A DNA stretch of 64,000 nt from Deltaproteobacteria bacterium (GTDB lineage: Bacteria; Desulfobacterota; Desulfobulbia; Desulfobulbales; JAGXFP01), in NCBI GenBank assembly GCA_020056965.1, contig JAGVGT010000021.1, positions 132,442 through 196,441 of the forward strand, written 5' to 3'. A model generated the notes under the pieces. It was not told the DNA's origin, made no database searches, and saw only the letters and a list, made by a program, of their open reading frames with translations. This document shows, piece after piece, positions 6,598 through 14,891 of this stretch; position 1 is the stretch's first letter; each line of letters opens with the position of its first letter. The position numbers were made by a program, and so were the translations under genes.

Positions 6598-8756
6598 CAG
6601 CGCTTCTCCGTTTTGCGGGGATTTTTGTGTCGGGTTGCCGCGGTTTTTTCCGGGGATTTTCCTTGGTCGACAGGAACAATCGCCTGGAGCCTGGCGGCCT
6701 TGGCGGACTGACGTAGGGCCAGCCGCCGCTTGCCGATTTTTTCGTAAACTTCGGCCAGCAGGATGGCCGGCTCGAGGGCGGTCCGGTTGAGTTTGCAACT
6801 TTTCTGCAGATCGACCAGGGCCTCGCGGAGCATACCCTGCCGGAATTCGACCAGGCCGAGGCGGTACCAGTTATCCCACCTGGCTTCGTCCAGTTCAACC
6901 GCCTGGCGGCATAGGGTGAGGGCCACATCACTACCCTGGCCCTCGGAGTCATAAGTTTCGCCCAAAAGACTCAACACCCTACTGTCACGAGGGTTGTAGC
7001 GGTTGGCCCGCTGCAGAATGGTCATGGCCCGACTGTTTTCGCCCAGACAACGCAGGGCCTCGCCCAGGTAGCGGCAGGCCGCCGCCCGTTCCCATTCGGC
7101 TAGCTGCCGCGAAGGATCAGCGATGGCGGGATCTAATAACTCGACCACCCGGCCATATTGGCCGGAGCGACAGTACAAGCCGGCCAGCTGCAGGACCAGG
7201 TCGAAGTAGCGGGCGTTGACCTGCAACCCACGCTCTAGGTAGCCGACTGCCTGGTCGTCTCGTCCCAAAGTCAACCAGGTCGAACCGAGGTTGAAGAGGG
7301 CCATAAAGTTGTCCGGCTCCAGGGCCAGAACACGTTCAAAACAGGTGGCGGCCTGACTAAGGCGGCTAAGTTTGACATAGGCCACGCCCAGACTGTTGAG
7401 CAGATTGACGTTCTCTCCGTCCAGATTCAGCCCCAGCAGGTATTCCTGGATCGCCTCGGTCAAGGCGCCGTCGTTATAGTAGACATCGCCGCTGATGTTC
7501 AGGGCGACCGAATCGAACAGGGCTACGCTGCCAGGGCCGTAAAAGGTCGCATGCTCCAGGGCCTTGCGGCCATTAAGGGCGATGGTCGCCTTCTTGAATG
7601 ATCCGCAGGGAAAATGGGCGATACCACCCGAAAAAGTCGCCCCATTCCCAACACTCTTGCCATACTGCGTTTGGATCTTTTGCACGGCCTTGAGGGCCGC
7701 CGGACCGGTCAGCCCCGGCAGGAAGAGGAACTGCTCGCCGGCTGAACGGCCGACCAGTTCCCAACCGGTTTTCAGCGACCTGCCCAAGTCGGCCGCGAAG
7801 GTGGCACTGTTTTCCTCCCGGTCGCAGGCCAGGGCTGCAACCACGAAACGCTCAACCGGGCGGACCAGATCGCGCAGACGGTTGGCAATCTTGACCGGCA
7901 AAGCCAGAAAGGGATGGGCCTCCCGCTCGGCCGCGCTCAGCCAGGTGGCCCGGGCGAAGGGCCCTCTTGGTCGGGCCTGAATAACCGCCTCCCAGGCCAG
8001 GCCTAGCAAGGCCGCCGGGGTGTTGCGTCCCGGCTGCGGCGCCCGGACCAGCCCGATATGGACCCGCCCCAGCCGCTCACGCTGCAGACGGTAGAGGATC
8101 AGGTCGGCGGTGTCCCGGGCCGCCTTGGCCCCCTCGTCTTCCCAGAGCATGGCAAAGGTGCCGGCCCCCAGGTGGTAGACCGGAACCTCGCGGCCGGACA
8201 TGGCATCGAGGAATCCGGCCGCCCTCTTCAGGTAGGCGTAGGCCTGACCGGCATCGCGAATCCGGGGGTAGATCTCCAGTATTGCCAGATAGAAGGGCTC
8301 CTCTGCTGCCAGCCGCTCGGCCAGGATTTCGCGGAATAACTGGGCGCTGAACAATCCGGTCAGAGGGTCGCCGCCCAGTTTTTTAAGGTCACGAAACTCC
8401 TCGACCAGCCCCTGACTGCGCTCCAGGATGGTCTTGATCGTGTATTTCTCGTAGAGCTCGGGGTCGCCGCCGCCCAGTACCGCTACCGCGTACAGTTCAT
8501 CGCCATCTTTGAGCGGCAGAAAGAGCCGGGGGGACTCGCCGGCCACCACCGGCTGGCCCTTCTTGGCCACCAGCCGCAAGGCCTCAAGCCACTCCGGCGG
8601 CCATTCGCTTCGGGGCTCGGCTGCCTCACCGCCGGAAATAAAAGTTACCTCCTGACAGGGAAACTTTTTCCTGATCTGTCGGGCAAAGAAATATCGCCAG
8701 GCCGCCAGATTCTCGGGCTTCAGCGCGAAACCCGGCCAAGTGAAAGGACAGTTCAT
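6597..8756 (-). CDS. Degenerate GGDEF-like protein with C-terminal TPR array
   Basis: A 719-residue protein. Near residue 128 it carries GGDPLTGLFSAQLFREIL, typical of the start of a GGDEF (diguanylate cyclase) domain, but no GG(D/E)EF active-site loop follows. A second region (residues about 310-430, ending FSGGIAHFPCG... then a KALEHA-like helix) resembles the C-terminal half of a GGDEF fold and also lacks the active site. Residues about 440-690 are tandem TPRs (LNSLGVAYVKLSRLSQAATC, ALFNLGSTWLTLGRDDQAV). It is therefore probably a nucleotide-binding or scaffold protein, not an active cyclase. The gene overlaps selA by four bases (ATGA) and the next gene by one base. Confidence 0.7.
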   Translation of the reverse strand: MNCPFTWPGFALKPENLAAWRYFFARQIRKKFPCQEVTFISGGEAAEPRSEWPPEWLEALRLVAKKGQPVVAGESPRLFLPLKDGDELYAVAVLGGGDPELYEKYTIKTILERSQGLVEEFRDLKKLGGDPLTGLFSAQLFREILAERLAAEEPFYLAILEIYPRIRDAGQAYAYLKRAAGFLDAMSGREVPVYHLGAGTFAMLWEDEGAKAARDTADLILYRLQRERLGRVHIGLVRAPQPGRNTPAALLGLAWEAVIQARPRGPFARATWLSAAEREAHPFLALPVKIANRLRDLVRPVERFVVAALACDREENSATFAADLGRSLKTGWELVGRSAGEQFLFLPGLTGPAALKAVQKIQTQYGKSVGNGATFSGGIAHFPCGSFKKATIALNGRKALEHATFYGPGSVALFDSVALNISGDVYYNDGALTEAIQEYLLGLNLDGENVNLLNSLGVAYVKLSRLSQAATCFERVLALEPDNFMALFNLGSTWLTLGRDDQAVGYLERGLQVNARYFDLVLQLAGLYCRSGQYGRVVELLDPAIADPSRQLAEWERAAACRYLGEALRCLGENSRAMTILQRANRYNPRDSRVLSLLGETYDSEGQGSDVALTLCRQAVELDEARWDNWYRLGLVEFRQGMLREALVDLQKSCKLNRTALEPAILLAEVYEKIGKRRLALRQSAKAARLQAIVPVDQGKSPEKTAATRHKNPRKTEKR

Positions 8757-10189
8757 GCCGGCACTCCGAAGACGGTGAGTAGGGTATTGGCCAGTCGGAG
8801 GATCTCCGGTCCGGCCACGGTTCGCATATCGAGCAGAAAGCGATCGTTCTCAATCCGGCCAAGCACCGGTTCGTGAGCCCGCCGCAACCGCTCCTCCAAT
8901 TCATTAACTGAAAAGACCTCCGGCGCCAGACTGACTGCCACGGTGGCCAGATCGTATTCCGGCAGGGCGCCGCCACCCACCCGCGAGACGGTCGAGATGG
9001 TACTTACCCGGCATTGGCCGGCCAGTGGTTTGCGCAACCGCCTGGTCAACCGCCGGGCTTTGGCGCCGATCTCAGCTTGGCTTAGGGTGAGCATGGCCAG
9101 AGTCGGAATCAGGCGCAGGGCCTTGCGCTCGTCCTGATAAAGCCTGAGTACCGCTTCAAGTCCGGCCAGGGTGAATTTGTCGATCCGCAGAGCCCGGTTC
9201 AGAGGGTTCTGCTTGATCCGTTCGATGATTTCCCGCCGCCCGACAATGATCCCGGCCTGGGGGCCGCCCAGGAGTTTATCGCCGCTGAAGGTGACCACAT
9301 CGGGACCGGCCGCCACCACCTCGCGGACGGTGGGCTCCTTCATCAGGCCATAACGGGAGAGATCCAGCAGACAGCCGCTGCCCAGATCCTCCATGACCGG
9401 CAAGTTGTGCTGCCGCCCCAGTTCGACCAGCTCCGCCAGCGCGACCTCCGAGGCAAAGCCGATAATCCGGTAGTTGCTGGTATGGACCTTGAGCAGCAGG
9501 GCGGTTTCCTCGGTGACCGCCGCCCGATAGTCGCGCAGATGGGTGCGGTTGGTGGCGCCTACCTCGACCAGACGGGCGCCGCTACGGGCCATCACCTCGG
9601 GAATTCGAAAGGAACCGCCGATCTCGACCAGTTGCCCCCGCGAGACGATGACCTCCCGGCCCTTGGCCAGGGTGTCCAGGGCCAGCAGCACGGCGGCGGC
9701 GTTGTTGTTTACCAGCAGGGCGGCCTCGGCCCCGGTCAGCTGACAGAGCAGTTCCTCGACCAGGCTGTAACGACTGCCGCGCTTGCCGGTGGCAAGGTCG
9801 AATTCCAGGTTGGAGTAGCCGGAGCCGACCGCATTGATCCTGGCCATCGCCTCGGCTGGCAGGACCGAGCGGCCCAGGTTGGTGTGGATCACCACCCCGG
9901 TGGCATTGATCACCCGGATGAAGTTGGGGGTGGTGCGCCTGGCCAGCTTGGCAGTGAAACTGGTCCGGAGCAACTCCGGGGCAAGCCCGCCCTGGCTGCG
10001 CAGGGTGCCGGCCAGGATGGCCGCCCGGCACTCCTCCAGGGTTTCCCGGACCGCCTCCTTGACCAGGGCGGTGAGTTCCTCGCCATCAGCGGCCAGCCAG
10101 CCCAGGAATTCATCGACCTTGGGGATAGACTTCAATAACTCCCGCGCCTTGACGGACAGGACTTTCTTGGTCTCTACTCCGGTTGACAT
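8753..10189 (-). CDS. selA: L-seryl-tRNA(Sec) selenium transferase SelA
   Basis: Converts seryl-tRNA(Sec) to selenocysteyl-tRNA(Sec) using selenophosphate and PLP. The 478-residue product has family hallmarks: INATGVVIHTNLGRSVLP, the VNNNAAAVLLAL segment, and the PLP-lysine region VTFSGDKLLGGPQAG. Start placed at ATG 10189 because GAGGA lies six bases upstream; an in-frame ATG at 10216 lacks this. SelA is homodecameric and cytosolic. Its presence implies selenoproteins in this organism, although no selB or tRNA-Sec is in the window. It heads the operon shared with the TPR, LOG and M48 genes. Confidence 0.95.
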   Translation of the reverse strand: MSTGVETKKVLSVKARELLKSIPKVDEFLGWLAADGEELTALVKEAVRETLEECRAAILAGTLRSQGGLAPELLRTSFTAKLARRTTPNFIRVINATGVVIHTNLGRSVLPAEAMARINAVGSGYSNLEFDLATGKRGSRYSLVEELLCQLTGAEAALLVNNNAAAVLLALDTLAKGREVIVSRGQLVEIGGSFRIPEVMARSGARLVEVGATNRTHLRDYRAAVTEETALLLKVHTSNYRIIGFASEVALAELVELGRQHNLPVMEDLGSGCLLDLSRYGLMKEPTVREVVAAGPDVVTFSGDKLLGGPQAGIIVGRREIIERIKQNPLNRALRIDKFTLAGLEAVLRLYQDERKALRLIPTLAMLTLSQAEIGAKARRLTRRLRKPLAGQCRVSTISTVSRVGGGALPEYDLATVAVSLAPEVFSVNELEERLRRAHEPVLGRIENDRFLLDMRTVAGPEILRLANTLLTVFGVPA

Positions 10190-10443
10190 GGTGTCCTCAC
10201 TGGCTGTCGCTGGCAAAAGGATGCAAACCCACGCATAACTAGGCGAAACACTTAACGTTTTTACCGAGACATGTCAAGAAAAGCCTGGGGTGCGACCAGC
10301 ATAGTCCCGCGTACCAGACGGAGCGGTAGAATCGACTTTTCCCGAGTGGTGTGGTAAAAGGCCAGAAGACGCCGAGAGACTCTGAACATCGGGAGCCACC
10401 CCGGCCTTCCTTAAACCCCTTTTGGTTCGCCGTCCCAGCCAAT

Positions 10444-11112
10444 ATGCCGGTTTTCGCCTTGAATGACTCCCTGGCCTTTCCACCCCCCGAGCTGGCCAGA
10501 AGCGATGGCCTGCTGGCGGTGGGCGGCGACCTGAGTCCAGAGCGGCTGCTGCTGGCCTATCGGCTCGGCATCTTCCCTTGGTACGCACCGGGCGAGCCGC
10601 TTCTCTGGTGGGCGCCCGACCCGCGTCTGGTTCTTTTCCCGGCGGAACTGCGCATCTCGCGCCGGCTGGCTCGCACCATCCGCCAGGGCAGGTTCCGGGT
10701 CTGCTGCGACCGGAATTTCGCCCAAGTCATCCATCTCTGCGGCGAGACCAGGAGTCGCACCGGCACCTGGCTGGATCCGCCGCTGATCGAGGCTTTCTGC
10801 CGCCTGCATGCCTTGGGTTATGCCCACTCGGTGGAGTGTTACCTCGGCGAAGAGTTGATCGGCGGCCTCTATGGTTTGGCCCTGGACCGAATCTTCTTCG
10901 GGGAATCGATGTTCAGCCTGGTTCCCGACAGCTCCAAGGTGGCTTTGGCCGCCTTGGTCGTCACCCTCAAGGCTCAAGGCTTCGCTGGCATTGACTGTCA
11001 GGTCCGCACCGAGCACCTGCTCAGCTTGGGCGCCCGGGAGATCTCCGGCCGTGATTTCCGCCAACTTTTACAGGAGAAGATTCAAGCGGTCGGCCCGGCT
11101 GGGCTCTGGTAG
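10444..11112 (+). CDS. aat: Leucyl/phenylalanyl-tRNA--protein transferase
   Basis: A 222-residue aminoacyl transferase of the N-end rule, adding Leu or Phe from tRNA to proteins with N-terminal Arg or Lys and so marking them for ClpS/ClpAP. Family motifs are clear: GLLAVGGDLSPERLLLAYRLGIFPWY, LLWWAPDPR, GGLYGLALDRIFFGESMFS and IDCQVRTEHLLSLGAREI. Start taken at ATG 10444 (MPVFALND), matching the usual length; a GTG at 10351 would add 31 unconserved residues. Neither start has a strong ribosome-binding site. Monocistronic, divergent from selA and ended by a bidirectional terminator. Confidence 0.92.
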   Translation: MPVFALNDSLAFPPPELARSDGLLAVGGDLSPERLLLAYRLGIFPWYAPGEPLLWWAPDPRLVLFPAELRISRRLARTIRQGRFRVCCDRNFAQVIHLCGETRSRTGTWLDPPLIEAFCRLHALGYAHSVECYLGEELIGGLYGLALDRIFFGESMFSLVPDSSKVALAALVVTLKAQGFAGIDCQVRTEHLLSLGAREISGRDFRQLLQEKIQAVGPAGLW

Positions 11113-11141
11113 GAGTTTCCTTCCCTTGAAGTCTCCAACAA

Positions 11142-11183
11142 ACAAGAAAACCCGCCGGGATTGCTCCCGACGGGTTTTCTTGT
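11142..11183. terminator. Bidirectional terminator between aat and apbE
   Basis: ACAAGAAAACCCG (11142-11154) pairs with CGGGTTTTCTTGT (11171-11183). A-rich and T-rich flanks on the two arms let it serve the convergent aat (plus) and rnf-apbE (minus) transcripts. Confidence 0.85.
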
Positions 11184-11220
11184 CCTCACAAGATCACGCG
11201 AACCTTACTCCGGTTACGGT

Positions 11221-12276
11221 TCAAGTGGTGGTGTTCCAGCGGGAGGAACGGTGGTTTGCGCCATCCCGACCGATAATATAGGCCGAACAGTCGGCCTGGC
11301 GGTCGATCAGGGCCAACCCCTGGGCCGGCGAAAGTACACAGAGGCTGGTGGCCAAGGCGTCGGCTGCCATCACAGACGGGGCGGTGACTGTCACACTGGT
11401 GGCGAAGCTTGGCGAGTGGCCGGTCCGACCATTGACGATGTGGTAATAGAGCTTCTCCTGGTCGTAATAAAGCTCGTAGTTACCAGAAGTGGAAATGGCC
11501 CCGGTACCCAAGCTGACCACCTGGGGATAGTCCTGATGTTTGGCCGGGTCCTGGATGGCCACGGTCCAGGGCTTGCCTTTGGCGGCCACCCCGCTGGCCC
11601 GGATATCGCCGCTACAGTTAATCAAATGATTGACCACACCATGGCGGCTCATAATTTCCGAGGCCCGATCGACGATATAGCCAGGGGCGATACCATCCAG
11701 GGTGATGCCCATCCCTGCCCGGTCAAAAGAAATGTCACCGCCGCTGAAGCGAATATGTTCGGTGCCGACTCGTGGCAACAGGGCGGCGATCTCTGCCTCG
11801 GTGGGAGTCTTGCCGTTCTCGAAGCGGCTTTTGTAAAGATCCAAGATCGGTTTAACGGTGATATCGAAGGCCCCGCCGGTTTCACGGTTGTAGGCCAGCG
11901 AACGGGCCACCACCTCAAGAACCTCCAGGGGGGCGCCCTTGAGTGAGCCGGTACTGTTGAGCTGAGCCACTGGAGTGTCCGAATTGTGTCGACTCAAGAG
12001 ACGGCAAAGACGGTCAACCTCGTCGAAGGCCAGGCCGACGGCCTGCTCCGACTGGTCCCGGGAGGAATGGACGGCGGTGATGGCCAGAAAAGAGCCCATG
12101 ACCAGCTTGGTCCGCGACACCTTGTAGTCGCTCTTGCCGAAGAGCATTGCCTCGGCCCGCTCGGTCGGCAGGAGAGCGGCGCCGGTGGCCACGCCCAACC
12201 CCAGCAGGCCGGAGAGCTTCAGAAAGGAACGGCGCTGCTGGTCGCAGCCGCTGGTGGCCTCTGTCGATATTTTCAT
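11221..12276 (-). CDS. apbE: FAD:protein FMN transferase ApbE
   Basis: A 351-residue protein with a Tat-type N-terminus (QQRRSFLKLSG followed by a hydrophobic stretch ending RAEA). It transfers FMN from FAD onto a Thr of target flavoproteins. Core motifs: MGSFLAITA, GGAFDITVKP, GDISFDRAGMGITLDGIAPGY-like segment, NCSGDIRASG, and HIVNGRTGHSP (family HIxxPxTG, with Gly in place of Pro). A GGAGA ribosome-binding site precedes ATG 12276. Position at the end of the rnf cluster indicates that the substrates are RnfG and RnfD, both of which carry the target motif. Confidence 0.93.
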   Translation of the reverse strand: MKISTEATSGCDQQRRSFLKLSGLLGLGVATGAALLPTERAEAMLFGKSDYKVSRTKLVMGSFLAITAVHSSRDQSEQAVGLAFDEVDRLCRLLSRHNSDTPVAQLNSTGSLKGAPLEVLEVVARSLAYNRETGGAFDITVKPILDLYKSRFENGKTPTEAEIAALLPRVGTEHIRFSGGDISFDRAGMGITLDGIAPGYIVDRASEIMSRHGVVNHLINCSGDIRASGVAAKGKPWTVAIQDPAKHQDYPQVVSLGTGAISTSGNYELYYDQEKLYYHIVNGRTGHSPSFATSVTVTAPSVMAADALATSLCVLSPAQGLALIDRQADCSAYIIGRDGANHRSSRWNTTT

Positions 12277-12304
12277 GGTCTGTCTCCCTCTAACTAAACA
12301 AATT

Positions 12305-12387
12305 CGTCATTACGAGCGTAGCGAAGCAATCATTCTTTAGCCGTATCTGCAAGAGATTGCTTCGTTGCTTCGCTCCTCGCAATGACG
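12305..12387. repeat. Interspersed palindromic repeat, copy 2
   Basis: CGTCATTACGAGCGTAGCGA (left arm) and CTTCGCTCCTCGCAATGACG (right arm) form a long imperfect palindrome in the rnfB-apbE gap. Same family as 4892-4973, and better preserved. Confidence 0.8.
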
Positions 12388-12419
12388 TCGGCGAATTACC
12401 TAACTTAAGACACTCATTA

Positions 12420-13292
12420 TTAAGACGCCATCTTCAAGCCCGGATCCTTGCGGGCGACGACTTTCCGCCCGTCAAACCGACGCATGATTCCGCGTGGGCA
12501 CTTCTCGACACAGATCTCCTGGCAATCGGCCCCATACTCCAGACATTTCTGCTGATCAACCCGGATCAGACCATCGGCATAGGTTACCGCCTCAGCCGGG
12601 CATTTCTTGACGCACATCTGGCAGGCGATACAGCCGACCTGGCAGACCGCAGTGACCTTCTTGCCCAGGTCCTTGGAGCTGCAAGGCACATAAACCCGGG
12701 CCTTCAGGCTCATCAGCTCAATGACCTTCTTGGGGCAGGTCTTGACGCAGGTGCCGCAGCTGACGCAGCGATCCGGGTCGATGACCGGGAAGCCCTCGAC
12801 CATGGTGATCGCATCGAAGGGGCAAACCATCGCGCACTCGCCCAGGCCGATACAGGCATACTGGCAGGCCGAGGGGCCGCCGAAGCCTAAGTTGGCGGCG
12901 GTGCAGGAGGCAAAGCCGATGTACTCGTGCTTGTGACTGACCCGTCCTTCCTCGCGGGAACAGCGGATCACGGCGATCATGTCCTCTACCGCCGTCATCT
13001 TCTTGCCGGTCAGCTCGGCGACCTTGGCCGCCACCGCCTCCTTGCCCGGAAAACAGAGATTGGGCGGCACCTCCGGGTCGTTGACCACCGCGATGGCGTA
13101 GCCCTCGCAACCCGGATAGCCGCAGCCGCCGCACTGGGCGCCGGCCAGGGAGTGGAGTACTGCCTCGATCTTGGGATTGGCCTCCACCGCGAACTTATGG
13201 GCGGCCAGGGCCAGGCCAATGCCGAAGAAGAGGCCAATGCAGACCAGCAGGGCGATGCCGCCCAGAGCCAGATTGATTAACTGTGCATCCAT
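12420..13292 (-). CDS. rnfB: Rnf complex ferredoxin-like subunit RnfB
   Basis: A 290-residue subunit that accepts electrons from ferredoxin. One N-terminal transmembrane helix (residues about 5-30) is followed by the RnfB four-Cys [4Fe-4S] motif CGGCGYPGCEGYA, then four ferredoxin-type Cys clusters: CIGLGECAMVCPF, CVSCGTCVKTCPK, CIACQMCVKKCPA and CLEYGADCQEICVEKCPRG (the last irregular). This is longer than the E. coli protein (192 residues), as in Clostridia and Desulfobacterota where extra clusters extend the wire. Last rnf structural gene, 18 bases after rnfA. Confidence 0.95.
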   Translation of the reverse strand: MDAQLINLALGGIALLVCIGLFFGIGLALAAHKFAVEANPKIEAVLHSLAGAQCGGCGYPGCEGYAIAVVNDPEVPPNLCFPGKEAVAAKVAELTGKKMTAVEDMIAVIRCSREEGRVSHKHEYIGFASCTAANLGFGGPSACQYACIGLGECAMVCPFDAITMVEGFPVIDPDRCVSCGTCVKTCPKKVIELMSLKARVYVPCSSKDLGKKVTAVCQVGCIACQMCVKKCPAEAVTYADGLIRVDQQKCLEYGADCQEICVEKCPRGIMRRFDGRKVVARKDPGLKMAS

Positions 13293-13310
13293 ACCTAAAC
13301 CGCCTGCTCG

Positions 13311-14237
13311 CTAAAAAATGGAAAGACCGGAAAAACCCAAGAAGGCCAGGGCAAACTGCCCGGCCACGATAAAGGCAATCGGCACCCCTTTAAAGGAGCG
13401 CGGCACATTGGCCAGCTCCAGACGCTCCCGCACCGAGGCCATCAGATACAGGGCCAGCATGAAGCCGCCACCCGCTCCGGTGGCCAGCATCAGCGACTCA
13501 AAGAAATTGTACTCATTGTCGGCCAGGATCAACGGTACCGCCAGGATCACGCAGTTGGCGATGACCAGAACCAGATAGACCCCGAAGGAGTTAAAGAGCA
13601 CCGGATTGACCTTGCGCAGCACAGTATCGACCGCCTGGACGGTCAGCGAGACCAGGCCAATGAAGATGACGATCTGCAGGAAGTTCAACTGGAAGGGCTT
13701 CAAGATGAACTGGTAGAAGAACCAGCTCATGATAGCGCTGGCTACCATGACGATCAGGAAGGTGAAACCCATGCCCTTGGCGGTGTCCTTGCGCTTGGAG
13801 GTGCCGAAGAAGACGCAGAGCCCCAGGTACTTGGTGAAGACGAAGTTGTTGATCAACAGGGCGCTGACCAGGATGCCGAAGAGATAGCCCAGATAGGATT
13901 TGCTGACCCGGGCACTCGCCCCGGCCGTCGTCACCACATGGGGTTTCAAGGTGTTGAGCGGCGCGCTGAACTTCAGGGTGACGGTGCGGCCGTCCGCCCC
14001 CAGACTGGCGGTGGCCACCGCCAGACGGATGTCCGGGTCGGCCTCCTCGTGAACGCTGTAGCTCTCGGGATTAGTCGCCGTGGCCTGGTCCGGCCCGGCC
14101 GCAAAGGTCAGGACAATCTCGTCGGCCGCCCCGAAGCGCTGGCCGGAGATGGCCCCGGCCCACACCAGGGCCGGCAGGAGCAGGAGACAAAGCAGGGCCG
14201 CCGGCAGCGCCCGTTTAATCATGGTAAAGGTCTTCAT
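13311..14237 (-). CDS. rnfA: Rnf subunit RnfA with N-terminal secreted Ig-like extension
   Basis: Residues from about 115 onward are a full-length RnfA (six membrane helices; LINNFVFTKYLGLCVFFGTS matches the RnfA/NqrE start). Ahead of this lies an extension of about 113 residues: a signal peptide (residues 1-27, ending LVWAG) and a compact beta-rich stretch containing ADEIVLTFAAGPD, ATNPESYSV and DGRTVTLKFSAPL, typical of bacterial Ig-like (SbsA/Big_5) domains. The ATG at 14237 overlaps the rnfE stop as ATGA, which supports the long form. The extension would be periplasmic; standard RnfA is about 190 residues and lacks it. Confidence 0.92.
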   Translation of the reverse strand: MKTFTMIKRALPAALLCLLLLPALVWAGAISGQRFGAADEIVLTFAAGPDQATATNPESYSVHEEADPDIRLAVATASLGADGRTVTLKFSAPLNTLKPHVVTTAGASARVSKSYLGYLFGILVSALLINNFVFTKYLGLCVFFGTSKRKDTAKGMGFTFLIVMVASAIMSWFFYQFILKPFQLNFLQIVIFIGLVSLTVQAVDTVLRKVNPVLFNSFGVYLVLVIANCVILAVPLILADNEYNFFESLMLATGAGGGFMLALYLMASVRERLELANVPRSFKGVPIAFIVAGQFALAFLGFSGLSIF

Positions 14238-14854
14238 GCGCTGGCCCGTTTGGCGCTCTTATAACGCGCCTCGATATAGTTGAAAAAGCCCATCATCAGC
14301 CCCACGCAGAAGAAGCCGGCCAGGGGCAGGACGAAGAAGAGCAGGGGCTTGAAGCCCAGGAGGTCGTAGCCCAGCAGCGTACCCATCCCCAGTAGTTCCC
14401 GGACGAAGCCGATGGCCATCATCCCGGCCATGAAGCCTAAGCCCATGCCGATCCCGTCAAAGAAGGAGGCGGAGACCGTCTCCTTGCAGGCGAACATCTC
14501 CAGCCGCATGGTGATGATGGCGAAGGCGACGATCAGCTTGATGAAGATGCCCATCTTGGCGTAGGCCTCCGGCATGTAGGCGGCTAGGACCATGTCGATG
14601 ACGGTCACCCAGGTGGCGATGGTCAGGGTGTAGGTGGGGATGCGGATGCGGGGGTGGATGACATTTTTAAAGATGGCAATGGTCAAACTGGAAAAGACCT
14701 GGACGAAGAGGACCGCCACCCCCAGCATCAGGCCGTTCATCACCGTGGTGCTGATCCCCACCGCCGGGCACATGGAGAGAACCAGCCGAAAGATCGGGTT
14801 CTCGTTTAAGATGCCGTTGGTGATGAGCTGGAGACTGGATTTATCGGTAGCCAC
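14234..14854 (-). CDS. rnfE: Rnf complex membrane subunit RnfE
   Basis: Six-helix integral membrane subunit of the ion-translocating core, 206 residues. Recognisable segments are NGILNENPIFRLVLSMCPAV, the family start, and GLGFMAGMMAIGFVRELLG. Start set at GTG 14854 because GGAGGAG lies just upstream; an in-frame ATG at 14887 has no such site and would extend past it. It overlaps rnfA by four bases. RnfA and RnfE form an inverted-topology pair carrying the membrane [2Fe-2S] cluster; conserved Cys residues are visible (MCPAV, MFACKE). Confidence 0.94.
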   Translation of the reverse strand: MATDKSSLQLITNGILNENPIFRLVLSMCPAVGISTTVMNGLMLGVAVLFVQVFSSLTIAIFKNVIHPRIRIPTYTLTIATWVTVIDMVLAAYMPEAYAKMGIFIKLIVAFAIITMRLEMFACKETVSASFFDGIGMGLGFMAGMMAIGFVRELLGMGTLLGYDLLGFKPLLFFVLPLAGFFCVGLMMGFFNYIEARYKSAKRASA

Positions 14855-14891
14855 TTTACTCCTCCGCTGCTGATTCCTGACCGCCAAGCCC

